Origin: a virus
IMG/VR virus record: IMGVR_UViG_3300050016_000029
Location: 1-48,088 of that record
Strand: one strand, 5' to 3'
DNA length: 48,088 nucleotides
The notes under the pieces are model-generated. The model worked only from the letters and a program-made list of their open reading frames with translations. It was not told the DNA's origin and searched no databases. Below are positions 25,706-33,091 of this stretch, piece after piece. Positions within the stretch are counted from its first letter, which is position 1, and the number at the start of each line of letters is the position of its first letter. The translations under genes and the position numbers were made by a program.

Positions 25706-27441
25706 TGACCACCCATCGCTGCCTGCGCGGCATTCTTCCCGCCACCTACAGGTATCTCAGCTAGGTTCTTGGCGCCCTTGGCGAGCTTCTCGGCCATGTC
25801 TACCTTCTGCTGTTGCTCTTGCTGCTGCTGGCGATTCTGACGAATCTGCTGCAAAGCCTCAGGCGAGCGAATCAGCTTGGGATCATTATTGAGCTGGGCG
25901 GAGAGTTTGTCAAGGCCGTAGTCGATGTCGATATTGTCCATAGCCTCGGGGCCAGTCACGCCGACGAGGTTCCCAGCTATTCCGAATAGCCGCTCGATGC
26001 CAGAGGCTGCCGCAGCGTCTTGGGCCTTGGCGAGCATGGAGACGAATTCAATATTCATAGCCATGCCTTGGACTTCGGGCGGGGCTGGGGGCAAGATGCC
26101 CGCGCGAGACATCATGGCGAAGACTCTCTCGACAATAGGCTTCAAGACTTCGTTGTCGATGCGTTCGATCACAGGGCCTAGCATAATCATGGACTCGGCG
26201 CGGCGAGCGTCGATCTCGGCGGCGGTGACGTTCGAGCGAGTGACGTACTGGGAGATGGTCTTGAAGAGGTCGTTGAAGAACGTCCGCTTCTGGCGTTCTT
26301 GGACTTCCTTTATATCTTCCATCATCTCGTTGACGGGGAACTTGGTGTCGTAGACCGAGGCGAAGCCGGGCTTGCCTGAAGAAGCGTAGCCAGAGACGTA
26401 GGTGATGCCACCAGGGAGCAGCGAAGCTGGTTGGTTCTTCAACTGAATGTCCGCTACCAACGGCGGGTTCACCATCTTGTCGATGCCTTGGGCCTTGCGC
26501 CGTGCTTGGAGTTGGAGTTGTTTGTTCCCAGGTAGTCCGTCCATCGCTACGCTACGCCCGTAGGCATCGTTGGAGACAAGGTCCCAACGGCCGCAGATGT
26601 TAGGCATCTCGTAGTAGCCAGTCTTGCGAAGGAAGCCTAGGGCGCCAGTGCCACCACCTTGGGGGGCGGCGGACCCGCCCCATTCCCAGTAGCACTCGCG
26701 GAACTTGAAGTTTTCGGAGAAGCCGAACTTCTTAGCCTTGCCATCGTCGTTGGGTTCAATGGAATGGGCAACTATGATCTCGCGGGTGAGGCTCGCGCCA
26801 TCGCCTTGGTCGAAGGCTTCTTGGATCGAAGGCGAACAGTTCTCCTTTCCGAACTCATCTACCACGGCGGAGATGATCATGGTGAACTCGCGATAGAACA
26901 CCGTAGGCCTATACTTGCCATCGATGTCGATGTAGTATTCACCGAAGCAAGGGTTGTAGCAGTTGATGACGTTCTCGAAGTCTTCGTAGATTAGAAGCAC
27001 CGCCGTGCCGAACACCGTGAGGTCGTAGTAGAAGGTAGACATCGAAGTGTAGAAGTTCGACTCAGCGAAGACTAGGTACATCAGCCGCTGACACTCCGCC
27101 AACCACAAGCTTACAGGCGAAGTCTGGGTAGAGTCTATGCGACCGATCTTAAGCTTGACCCAAAGGGAGATTGGCGAAGACTTCCCAGACATAATGCCTG
27201 CGGCTAGATCACGCGCAGCGAGGACACCCGTTTCGTCTAGGATGTGTTGGTTGATAGGCGACCCTCTCGCCATCTGGTTCGGAGTGATGAGCCACTTGTA
27301 CCTACGAGGTAGGTAGTAGTCTGCAAGCTCGCGGCAGTGAGTCCAGACGCTGTAGCGGTTCACCCGCAAGCCTATAAGCCTGCCTTCGCTATAGCGCCTC
27401 AGCGCTTGGTCAACTGCCGAGAGTGCTGGGGCTTGCGCCAT
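25702..27441 (-). CDS. Portal (head-to-tail connecting) protein
   Basis: A 579-aa protein of the T7 gp8/head-tail connecting family. It has the typical N-terminus (LRRYSEGRLIGLRVNRYSVW) and the conserved YYLPRRYKW, LDETGVLAARDLAAGIMSG and FGTAVLLIYEDF segments. A long C-terminal helical domain ends in a Gln-rich stretch (IRQNRQQQQEQQQKVD). It forms the dodecameric ring at the capsid vertex through which DNA is packed and released. It overlaps the two-gene region before it by 32 bp. Confidence 0.92.
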   Translation of the reverse strand: MAQAPALSAVDQALRRYSEGRLIGLRVNRYSVWTHCRELADYYLPRRYKWLITPNQMARGSPINQHILDETGVLAARDLAAGIMSGKSSPISLWVKLKIGRIDSTQTSPVSLWLAECQRLMYLVFAESNFYTSMSTFYYDLTVFGTAVLLIYEDFENVINCYNPCFGEYYIDIDGKYRPTVFYREFTMIISAVVDEFGKENCSPSIQEAFDQGDGASLTREIIVAHSIEPNDDGKAKKFGFSENFKFRECYWEWGGSAAPQGGGTGALGFLRKTGYYEMPNICGRWDLVSNDAYGRSVAMDGLPGNKQLQLQARRKAQGIDKMVNPPLVADIQLKNQPASLLPGGITYVSGYASSGKPGFASVYDTKFPVNEMMEDIKEVQERQKRTFFNDLFKTISQYVTRSNVTAAEIDARRAESMIMLGPVIERIDNEVLKPIVERVFAMMSRAGILPPAPPEVQGMAMNIEFVSMLAKAQDAAAASGIERLFGIAGNLVGVTGPEAMDNIDIDYGLDKLSAQLNNDPKLIRSPEALQQIRQNRQQQQEQQQKVDMAEKLAKGAKNLAEIPVGGGKNAAQAAMGGQ

Positions 27442-27586
27442 CAGCTTGATCCTTGTCGGAGGTTAGGCGGCCCATAGAGTGCATTTGCGCTGCGGCCATA
27501 AGCAGGTATTGGGGCGGGACATCTTGGGCTTGGGCTTGGCCTTTGCCTCTACCCTTAGGTCTGGAAGACTTCGGGACGGAGATCAT
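27410..27586 (-). CDS. 58-aa basic protein upstream of portal
   Basis: Deduced product begins MISVPKSSRPKGRGKG, has an Ala/Gln-rich helix (VPPQYLLMAAAQMHSMGR) and a polar end. ATG at 27586 overlaps the stop of the preceding gene as ATGA, and its 3' end overlaps the portal start by 32 bp. Small proteins with a PQYLLMAAAxMxxxG pattern sit just before portals in many podovirus genomes. It may be a packaging or head accessory protein. Function not known. Confidence 0.7.
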   Translation of the reverse strand: MISVPKSSRPKGRGKGQAQAQDVPPQYLLMAAAQMHSMGRLTSDKDQADGASPSTLGS

Positions 27587-27750
27587 TGGCCTAAGAGAGT
27601 CTTCTGCCCTACCTGATTGCTGGTAGGCATATCGGTTGCGCCGAGGAAGCTTGGAGCCTGCGACTTAGTCTTAGGTTTCGTACCTGTTGGACTTTGCACG
27701 GGCGGAAGCGGGTCGGGGGTCTTAGGCATTGGGGGCATCGCTGGGGTCAT
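27583..27750 (-). CDS. 55-aa Pro-rich protein between terminase and portal
   Basis: Product begins MTPAMPPMPKTPDPLPPVQS and ends with SFLGATDMPTSNQVGQKTLLGQ (partly quoted). The second half resembles the APSFLGxxxxPxxxQxGxKTLLGQ end found in a short protein of many phage packaging operons. It has ATGA overlaps on both sides (TerL before, 58-aa gene after). Probably disordered; function unknown. Confidence 0.75.
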   Translation of the reverse strand: MTPAMPPMPKTPDPLPPVQSPTGTKPKTKSQAPSFLGATDMPTSNQVGQKTLLGQ

Positions 27751-29246
27751 GCTGCCATTCTCTTCGGGTCATAGGGATCGTACTCGCTCTCCACCATAGG
27801 CTTGTGGGGATGGTCGCCACCGGCGTAGGCGTGGGACGCGAGGGGGTAGGCGAAGGTTAGGACGAAGGCATCTACGTCGTCGATGATGATGTCTGGGTTC
27901 GCGTCGAGGATGTCTTCTTTGGCTTCGAGGAGGATTTCGTCTTTCTTGTTGTAGCCGTACTTGATTGCGAGGAGGGCTACCTTTAGGGCAGGGTCGTCGG
28001 GGATGGCGCCAGTGCGGAGCCAAGCGCGAGCCGCGCCGTACATGGCAGCGCGCTTGTTGGCGTACTTCTCGCCGTCGATGCCCCAGGCGCTACCTCCAAC
28101 ATCATCCTTCCCGCCGAACTGAACGTCCCAGCAGAAGAGATGCATTTGACGAACGTTGTCTACTACACCGCCACCTACGCCGCCACCGTCGATGAAGATG
28201 CCATCGGAGTGTAGGCGGAAATGGGTCTCTTGGACCTTGGTGGCGAGTTGGACTGTGGATAGACCGTTGAAGACTTCGCGAATGAAGCTACGAGCGTCAC
28301 GGCCCTTCCTAGGGTAGATCACACTGTTGTTCGCGCCGAAGCGCGCTACGTCTACGCCCAAGGCGAGGGGGTCGGTTATGCTTGTAGTAACCTCCCGCTT
28401 CATCGCGGCTTCGATGTCGCTTACAGAGAAGAACTCCATCAGGCCTTGGCGGGGGAACTGGCCTAGGACGCGGATGCGAACGAAGTCGGAGTCTTCACCG
28501 TAGGCTTGGATCCACTTCGCGATTCTAGACTTATTGGTGATGGACACTGACCGGGAGTCTACTTGGCGAGTCTGCCACTGATCGGCGAAGCGACCTCCGT
28601 AGAAGCATTCTTTGAACCTGCCGATGGAGCGGGTAGGGTTGCCGAAGACTAGCCACATGATCTCGGTGTCGCTGTCAGTCAAAGCCCCCTCTGCCGTTTC
28701 CCAGATAATGTCTGGGATCGCGGAAGCCTCGTCCATTATGAGAATAAGCCGCTTGCCTTTGTTGTGAAGGCCTGCGAAGGCTTCGGTGTTCTTCTCGCTC
28801 CAAGGCACCATGTCGATGCGCCAAGTGCGTTCGCGGGAAGGGTCTTTAGACATGAGGGCCGTGGCGGTGAGGGTGAAGTGTTCGCGGCCGATGAACATGT
28901 TGAACCACTTACCGAGTTCGGCCCAGGTCTTGGTCTTGAGTTGGGTTTCGGTATTGGCGGTGACTACTCCACGAGTGTCTGGGGCGGTGGTGAAGGCCCA
29001 GAGGATAATCCAGGAGACGCAGGCGGACTTGCCTATGCCGTGGCCCGAAGCGGTAGCGTGTTGGATAGCTTCGTTAGGGGTAAGTAGCCCATCGCGAATC
29101 GCGCGTAGCTCTTCCAATTGCCAAGGCTCGGGGCCGGTGAAGTGTTCGAGTGCAGTAGCCGGTTCGCCCCAAGGGAACGCTCCAAGCACGAACGCTTCGG
29201 GATCGCCCTTGCAAGCTGCTAGCCAAGCGATTAGGTCGGGGTTCAT
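27747..29246 (-). CDS. terL: Terminase large subunit
   Basis: A 499-aa ATPase-nuclease that drives DNA packaging. Walker A is SGHGIGKS (Lys73). Walker B is LILIMDEAS, with a coupling segment WLVFGNPTRS. The RNase-H-like nuclease domain begins at GVDVARFGANNS (first catalytic Asp); a second acidic strand is GIFIDGGGVGG and a late acidic site is VDAFVLTFA. It overlaps TerS by 4 bp (ATGA). All expected elements are present and intact. Confidence 0.95.
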   Translation of the reverse strand: MNPDLIAWLAACKGDPEAFVLGAFPWGEPATALEHFTGPEPWQLEELRAIRDGLLTPNEAIQHATASGHGIGKSACVSWIILWAFTTAPDTRGVVTANTETQLKTKTWAELGKWFNMFIGREHFTLTATALMSKDPSRERTWRIDMVPWSEKNTEAFAGLHNKGKRLILIMDEASAIPDIIWETAEGALTDSDTEIMWLVFGNPTRSIGRFKECFYGGRFADQWQTRQVDSRSVSITNKSRIAKWIQAYGEDSDFVRIRVLGQFPRQGLMEFFSVSDIEAAMKREVTTSITDPLALGVDVARFGANNSVIYPRKGRDARSFIREVFNGLSTVQLATKVQETHFRLHSDGIFIDGGGVGGGVVDNVRQMHLFCWDVQFGGKDDVGGSAWGIDGEKYANKRAAMYGAARAWLRTGAIPDDPALKVALLAIKYGYNKKDEILLEAKEDILDANPDIIIDDVDAFVLTFAYPLASHAYAGGDHPHKPMVESEYDPYDPKRMAA

Positions 29247-29932
29247 ACTCGACGCACAAAGGTGGGTTCTGGCTTTGACACCAGAACCCTAGTTGGCCGG
29301 GGAGGAACTGTAGCCGGTGCAGGACGATCCTGTATTGCGACAGGGAGCGGGGATTGGGCAATCCTGCCCTGCACCGGCTTAGCTGTGGAGTCAATGACCT
29401 TGCCTGAGCGAGCTATGGCTTTCTCTAACTGCGTGGCGAAGTCTACGTTGACGTTAACGTTCATCTGCTTCTTGCCGTAGCCGAAGCGATCGGCGGCATC
29501 GCGGCTTATGGCGATTAGTTCTCGGGTGGGAAGTAGCGTTCCATCTTCATCAGCCTCGTCCAGCTTCTCCGCGATCTGGCGTTCCGCCTTGAGCATGTTG
29601 GAAGTAGCCATGTCGAAGTAGTCGTCTACGCTCTCCTTGAACTGCTCAGTGACTTGCTCCCTGTAATGGGAGACAAGGTTCTGGAACGCAGGGTCGGAGC
29701 TATATTGGAGAACCCGGCTGACGCTATACCCAGAGCGAAGCGCGATCTCCTTCACACGTAGGCCAGTGGCGAAGAGCATAGCCATACGGTGGTGGGTATC
29801 GCGGAAGCGCTGGACGATAGGAACGTCAGAGCGGTTCTCTTTAAGCTTCAGGAGATCTTCGCGAGTGAGAGGGCGGACTTCGAGGAGCTTGCGTTCCTTC
29901 GTTTGACGGCCTCGGCGAAGGGCGACGTTCAT
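29243..29932 (-). CDS. terS: Terminase small subunit-like protein; ends in the F-x-R-R-V signature
   Basis: A 229-aa protein starting at ATG 29932, three bases after the previous stop; earlier starts would overlap the membrane-protein gene. A helix-turn-helix (VKEIALRSGYSVSRVLQYS) lies in the first third, followed by a long helical oligomerisation region and a Gly-Lys strand (FGYGKKQMNVNVNVDF). The C-terminal 50 residues are Pro-rich and end PEPTFVRRV. TerS recognises the phage DNA and recruits TerL. The C-terminal tail may be a docking tail (see findings). Confidence 0.85.
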   Translation of the reverse strand: MNVALRRGRQTKERKLLEVRPLTREDLLKLKENRSDVPIVQRFRDTHHRMAMLFATGLRVKEIALRSGYSVSRVLQYSSDPAFQNLVSHYREQVTEQFKESVDDYFDMATSNMLKAERQIAEKLDEADEDGTLLPTRELIAISRDAADRFGYGKKQMNVNVNVDFATQLEKAIARSGKVIDSTAKPVQGRIAQSPLPVAIQDRPAPATVPPRPTRVLVSKPEPTFVRRV

Positions 29933-29934
29933 TG

Positions 29935-30120
29935 CTACCACCCAATATGGTGGTAGTGAGTGAAGACAAGCGCAGCGGTAATCGTAAACCCGATGATAGG
30001 AATCCACCACGGGAACGTGTCGTTGGCTGTTGGTGCATCACTCATCATGGCAGCCATAAATACCACGACAATGGCCGCGATGGTTAGGAGGAACGTGACG
30101 ACAGCAAAGACCAATCCCAT
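29935..30120 (-). CDS. Small membrane protein, two TM segments
   Basis: A 61-aa protein from ATG at 30120, which shares an A with the stop of the nuclease gene (TGATG). It has two hydrophobic segments (residues 2-26 and about 40-56) and a short polar loop. This is a holin-like size and topology, but it is separated from the lysis cassette and lies at the start of the late operon. Small membrane proteins at this location occur in other podoviruses; role unknown. Confidence 0.65.
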   Translation of the reverse strand: MGLVFAVVTFLLTIAAIVVVFMAAMMSDAPTANDTFPWWIPIIGFTITAALVFTHYHHIGW

Positions 30121-30512
30121 CACACTCGCCTCTGGAACGCTTGAGCCACTGGGCGCCTATTGAGGACTACCCCTTGCAAGACGAAGTCTACCGGGATCAC
30201 TACCGAGCCTCGCGTAGCATTATGCTTCTCGTTATATCGCGGCCTGTACTTCGCGATCAACTCTCGCTCTAATGCGTCTAGTTCCTTGAGACCGCAGGAC
30301 TGATAGTGGATGTCATCAAACAGCATAGCCTTCTTCTGAGGCCGCTGCATTCGCTTCTGTCTGGAGAGGTAGTAGGCAGACCTATGTTCGTACCAGCGGC
30401 GAAGCAAGTGGTTACTCTTCCCCACATACACTACATCGCCCTTATGCACCAGGAGGTAAACCCCTGCACTCAACGTAGCCCCTGCGCTAACGAAGCCTTC
30501 AAACGAGGCCAC
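30120..30512 (-). CDS. GIY-YIG nuclease-domain protein; ends in the F-x-R-R-V signature
   Basis: About 130 aa. The start is probably GTG at 30512, preceded by AAGGTGGAG six bases away; a GTG at 30524 is also open. The GIY-YIG core is GVYLLVHKGDVVYVGKSNHLLRRWYEH, quoted in parts: GVY, then YVG, then the conserved Arg, with Glu in LERELIAKY. This is the first gene of the late operon, just downstream of a sigma70-type promoter. It could be a homing or repair nuclease, or the HNH-like packaging partner that stimulates terminase in some phages. The C-terminus is PVAQAFQRRV. Confidence 0.8.
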   Translation of the reverse strand: MASFEGFVSAGATLSAGVYLLVHKGDVVYVGKSNHLLRRWYEHRSAYYLSRQKRMQRPQKKAMLFDDIHYQSCGLKELDALERELIAKYRPRYNEKHNATRGSVVIPVDFVLQGVVLNRRPVAQAFQRRV

Positions 30513-30535
30513 AGTCTTCTCCACCTTGATGGACT

Positions 30536-30564
30536 ATGATGACACACCTACCCGCCATTGTCAA
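30536..30564 (-). promoter_or_regulatory. Late promoter, extended -10 type
   Basis: -35 TTGACA (30564-30559), 17-bp spacer ending GGTGTGT, -10 CATCAT (30541-30536). The perfect -35 and the TGTGT (TGn) element before the -10 compensate for a 4/6 match. It would start transcription near 30529, just before the nuclease gene. Confidence 0.6.
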
Positions 30565-30638
30565 GGGCAGGAAGGAAGTATGGGTAACTCGCAAATCTGA
30601 ATTTGTATAGTGAGGAGTACTGCGCCACGGCCGAAGAC

Positions 30639-30678
30639 AAAATTTTGGCCCCGGGGGCGGTCGTCGCCCTCCGAGGCC
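30639..30678 (-). terminator. Rho-independent terminator of the 91-aa gene
   Basis: On the minus strand a 13-bp GC-rich stem (30678-30647) with one bulged A and an ACGAC loop is followed by AAAATTTT (30646-30639), so the run ends in U. It stands about 20 bp after the stop of the 91-aa gene and isolates it from the late operon. Confidence 0.7.
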
Positions 30679-30698
30679 AGATTACGATTGCTTGTGAG

Positions 30699-30974
30699 CT
30701 ATTGCGCTGCAAGCCAATCGCCTAGGGATTGCTTGGGCTTCGCGGTGCGCGTCGGACGGGCGTCGCCCATGCCGAGGGAGAGTTTGCCAAAGCGGTAGTT
30801 GAAGGCGATGCAATCGGGGTCGACATCGTAGGCGTCGCCCATCTCGCCGCGCGCAGCGGCCTCGAAGGTATCACGCGCGGCTTTCGCCAAGCGATAGGCG
30901 GCCTTGTAGTCGTTGTAGTGCTTGGCAGTATCGTTGCTGAACGTGTCGAGGCTGACGTCATTGAGCCATTTCAT
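30699..30974 (-). CDS. Hypothetical 91-aa protein, monocistronic, first minus-strand gene of the control region
   Basis: Helical, charged protein with no TM: MKWLNDVSLDTFSNDTAKHY (partly quoted) then YRLAKAARDTFEAAARGEMG and a region with a Cys (DPDCIAFNYRFGKLSLGMG). A good ribosome site (AGGAGAAC) precedes the ATG. It has its own terminator and lies beside the palindromic operator, so it is controlled separately from the late block. It is either an early protein or a regulator; no DNA-binding motif can be seen. Confidence 0.75.
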   Translation of the reverse strand: MKWLNDVSLDTFSNDTAKHYNDYKAAYRLAKAARDTFEAAARGEMGDAYDVDPDCIAFNYRFGKLSLGMGDARPTRTAKPKQSLGDWLAAQ

Positions 30975-31054
30975 ATTCGTTCTCCTAGGGCAGCGGGATT
31001 GCCGCCGTTCGATTGCCCAACTATGCGCTATGATTGTGGCGGGATTGTGACGCG

Positions 31055-31076
31055 TTGATCACGATTTCGTGATCAA
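31055..31076. promoter_or_regulatory. Perfect 10-bp-arm palindrome, operator candidate
   Basis: The arms are TTGATCACGA and TCGTGATCAA with two T bases between them. The core ATCAC-N6-GTGAT recurs at 31535-31550. It lies between the 91-aa gene and the plus-strand promoters, so a dimeric regulator could control both. Confidence 0.65.
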
Positions 31077-31198
31077 TTGTTACAACGAGTTGGCACAATC
31101 CTTGCAGCCTCTCCCAAGCCTCTACTGAAACTCCCTCATAGGCTGATAGACCAGACTACCTTGTAACCTACCACACCGCAAGTATGGTCGCCATAACC

Positions 31199-31227
31199 TT
31201 GTCTATCTAATATCTCTCTTATATATA
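31199..31227 (+). promoter_or_regulatory. Candidate plus-strand promoter in the AT-rich stretch
   Basis: TTGTCT (31199-31204), 17-bp spacer, TATATA (31222-31227). No TGTG element. It would read into the early block. The AT-rich repeat makes chance matches easy. Confidence 0.4.
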
Positions 31228-31401
31228 TATACTCAATATGAGCATAAGTCAGGGACACCCCCTCCCTCCCTACAAGCGAGGGCGATGCACATACACGGCG
31301 TCACGGGTTGGATAGGTCTATCAGGCTATCGAGGAGTGTCATGGGGGATTTCGTGGAGGCTTCAGGGGCTACGCTATCCAAACACCGATCCCGATGCGTC
31401 C

Positions 31402-31430
31402 TTGACATTGTGGCGAAAGTGTGGTATACT
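31402..31430 (+). promoter_or_regulatory. Main early promoter, extended -10 type
   Basis: TTGACA (31402-31407), 17-bp spacer ending AAAGTGTGG, TATACT (31425-31430). Near-consensus, with the TG element (TGG) directly before the -10. It reads into the run of small early genes; the second operator-like dyad lies about 105 bp downstream. Confidence 0.8.
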
Positions 31431-31458
31431 GTGTATTCAAAATCGGATTGGGCCTACC

Positions 31459-31590
31459 ATGATCTCGCCATATTGTAATGCTACGAAGGGCGTAGTGCGG
31501 CTGATTGTCGCGGCTCGCGTTCCCGTTTCGTTCGATCACGAAAATGTGATTTGCGCTGCGGTGCACAATCGTGCGATAATGGTTGCTTAA
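31459..31590 (+). CDS. Possible 43-aa leader protein (operator dyad lies inside it)
   Basis: An open frame from ATG at 31459, about 22 bases after the expected transcription start, runs to TAA at 31590. Product begins MISPYCNATKGVVRLIVAA. There is only a weak purine site before it. The ATCAC-N6-GTGAT dyad is inside the frame. A longer frame from 31285 would span the promoter and is not credible. It is equally possible that this is untranslated leader. Confidence 0.35.
   Translation: MISPYCNATKGVVRLIVAARVPVSFDHENVICAAVHNRAIMVA
31535..31550. promoter_or_regulatory. Second ATCAC-N6-GTGAT dyad
   Basis: ATCAC at 31535-31539 and GTGAT at 31546-31550, with the same six-base spacing as in the palindrome at 31055-31076. 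Only the inner 5-bp arms are kept. It lies downstream of the main early promoter. Confidence 0.5.
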
Positions 31591-31604
31591 CTGGAGAACG
31601 CATC

Positions 31605-31739
31605 ATGCTGTTATTCTATGCAAGCGTTAGCGACCATTACGGCTACTACCTCGCTGAGCCAAACACAGGCGAGGCTGAGATATTAGCACCACTCACTTGC
31701 AACGAGTGTGAGTGGATCATTCCCGGCACAGTACAATAG
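31605..31739 (+). CDS. 44-aa early protein
   Basis: ATG at 31605 is preceded by CTGGAGAACGCATC. The product begins MLLFYASVSDHYGYYLAEPN and has a Cys-x-x-Cys (LTCNECEW) near the C-terminus, so a small metal site or redox site is possible. The next gene follows 16 bases later with a perfect ribosome site. Product size and the GGAG site make it credible. Family not known. Confidence 0.6.
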   Translation: MLLFYASVSDHYGYYLAEPNTGEAEILAPLTCNECEWIIPGTVQ

Positions 31740-31755
31740 CGGTTGGAGGTGAGCT

Positions 31756-31968
31756 ATGACCGAAGGATACTTCGTTGAATACAATGGCGAGTGCTGGCAA
31801 TCAGTATTCCCATCTTGTTACGCTGACATGTCTAGTCTGCATCTAACCATAGATGATGCACTGGACTACATGACCAATGAATGTGGTGTGGACCTCAATC
31901 TAATCGTTGTATGCCCACAGCCAGAACTAATTCAAGAATTGGACACTAGCAATCCCGCTAGTTCCTAG
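31756..31968 (+). CDS. 70-aa early protein with strong ribosome site
   Basis: A near-perfect Shine-Dalgarno (TGGAGGTGAGCT) precedes the ATG. The protein begins MTEGYFVEYNGECWQSVFPS, has four Cys in total and an acidic middle (LTIDDALDYMTNECGVD). Its last codons belong to a 31-bp repeat shared with the next gene (see repeats), giving similar ends (DTSNPASS). Probably highly expressed soon after infection. Family unknown. Confidence 0.75.
   Translation: MTEGYFVEYNGECWQSVFPSCYADMSSLHLTIDDALDYMTNECGVDLNLIVVCPQPELIQELDTSNPASS
31930..31960 (+). repeat. 31-bp direct repeat, copy 1
   Basis: Matches 32254-32284 at 28 of 31 positions. It starts ATTCAAGAATT and ends TAGCAATCCCGCTA, and lies at the 3' end of the 70-aa gene. 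Confidence 0.85.
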
Positions 31969-31977
31969 GAGGGTAGT

Positions 31978-32292
31978 ATGATCTTAACCAATGACTACCT
32001 AGTATGGGAGAAGCCGCATCCTGTATTCCCATTATCGGGAGTGCAACGCATCTATCGCTTCCCATCTGGTTACGGTTTATCAGTTGTTAATCCTCCCGAG
32101 TTGCATGGCTACCCGTTCGCTTGGGAGGTAGCAGTTCTCAAGCACGTCAATGAACAAGGTTTTGGCTATGATCTGGATTATACAACGCCTCTCACAAGTG
32201 ATGTAGAGGTGTTTGATAATAACAGAGATACCAATACCTTCATTCACAAAGCTATTCAAGAATTAGCCAGTAGCAATCCCGCTATTGACTAA
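31978..32292 (+). CDS. 104-aa early protein with strong ribosome site
   Basis: ATG follows CTAGGAGGGTAGT. The protein is aromatic and acidic (VWEKPHPVFPLSGVQRIYRF, then GYPFAWEVAVLKHVNEQGFG). It ends SSNPAID through the same 31-bp repeat as the gene before. The early position suggests host takeover. No known family. Confidence 0.75.
   Translation: MILTNDYLVWEKPHPVFPLSGVQRIYRFPSGYGLSVVNPPELHGYPFAWEVAVLKHVNEQGFGYDLDYTTPLTSDVEVFDNNRDTNTFIHKAIQELASSNPAID
32254..32284 (+). repeat. 31-bp direct repeat, copy 2
   Basis: The second copy of the element at 31930-31960, again at a 3' gene end. It includes the GCAATCCCGC motif. Confidence 0.85.
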
Positions 32293-32396
32293 CTGAGCAT
32301 GGCCAAAGCATTCGCAAGTATAGGAACCTCTGCTCTGCACGTTCCTGCGACTACACGCAAATGCAGCGCCTACGCTCACAAAGGAGAGTGACTACA

Positions 32397-33041
32397 ATGC
32401 CTGTACTGCAAATTCCGGTCGTTAAGGCCGGTTCTAAGGACCAAGCCTTCCTACTCGACATCGACGTTGACAAGATCAGCGACGTGTCATATCAGGAAGC
32501 GCTTCGCCTAGGACTGAAGGAGCTTGCTAATCGTGGCATGAGCAAGCTCACCAAGGCCGCGTTTGATGGCGACGAGGCTAAGCTTCGTGCCGCCGCTGAG
32601 AAGGTAGCACAGACTAACCTCGACAACATCAACTCGGGTAACATCCGCGTCTCTGGTGGAAAGAAGAAAGTCGCCACTGGCGCTATTGCAACTGAGGCAC
32701 TGCGGCTTGCGAAAGCCTTGGTGAAGAAAGGACTGAAGGCGCAAGGCTTCAAGGTGTCCGAGGTGAAGACTTCCGACATCACTCGCCTTGCGAAGGAGTA
32801 TCTCGACACGGATGGTGGTTCGGCTCTGATGGATAAGGCCAAGGCCAACATCGCGGAGCGCGAAGCAACTCCTGTTGAAATGGACTTCAAGGCCTTGAAT
32901 GTCCAAATCGACGATAAGAAAGTCCAAGCCAACGCGAAGAAGAAGGCGGAAGGGAAGACTACGCTTTCCGCTAAGCAAGCTGGCAAGCCTGCCACTCGCT
33001 CGAAGAAGGGAGCCAAGCCGGGCAAGGAGGCTCGGGCGTAA
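32397..33041 (+). CDS. 214-aa Lys/Ala-rich early protein
   Basis: ATG at 32397 is preceded by AAAGGAGAGTG. The middle is helical (LRLGLKELANRGMSKLTKAA, LRLAKALVKKGLKAQGFK). The last 50 residues are very basic (AKKKAEGKTTLS, then RSKKGAKPGKEARA), which is histone-H1-like and suggests nucleic acid binding. The N-terminal strand IPVVKAGSKDQAFLLDIDVD is not basic. A strong hairpin follows the stop. Highly expressed DNA- or RNA-binding early protein is the likely role; no family is recognised. Confidence 0.75.
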   Translation: MPVLQIPVVKAGSKDQAFLLDIDVDKISDVSYQEALRLGLKELANRGMSKLTKAAFDGDEAKLRAAAEKVAQTNLDNINSGNIRVSGGKKKVATGAIATEALRLAKALVKKGLKAQGFKVSEVKTSDITRLAKEYLDTDGGSALMDKAKANIAEREATPVEMDFKALNVQIDDKKVQANAKKKAEGKTTLSAKQAGKPATRSKKGAKPGKEARA

Positions 33042-33057
33042 GCTTCTACTATCAATA

Positions 33058-33083
33058 GGAGTGGGGCAATCCCGCCCCACTCC
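33058..33083 (+). terminator. 10-bp intercistronic hairpin (no U run)
   Basis: GGAGTGGGGC pairs perfectly with GCCCCACTCC around a 6-base loop, 17 bases after the stop of the 214-aa gene. No T run follows, so it may be an mRNA-end stabiliser or processing site and not a terminator. Confidence 0.65.
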
Positions 33084-33091
33084 CCATATGT

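Larger units (their letters stand above)
30975..31458. other. Divergent control region, possible origin
   Basis: There is no well-supported gene in this stretch. It holds the palindrome at 31055-31076, two inverted copies of the GCAATCCCGC-type motif (30993-31002, 31039-31047), an AT run (TATATATATA at 31221-31231) within mixed-composition DNA, and two plus-strand promoters. The AT-rich stretch between divergent blocks could be a replication origin, but nothing proves it. Confidence 0.6.

Noticed and set aside
30120-30512. Integrase/lysogeny module near the control region
   Set aside because: Only a GIY-YIG nuclease is present; no tyrosine or serine recombinase motif was found in any of the predicted proteins.
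31285-31590. 101-aa frame in the control region
   Set aside because: It spans the main early promoter; only its last 43 codons (from 31459) could be translated from that transcript.
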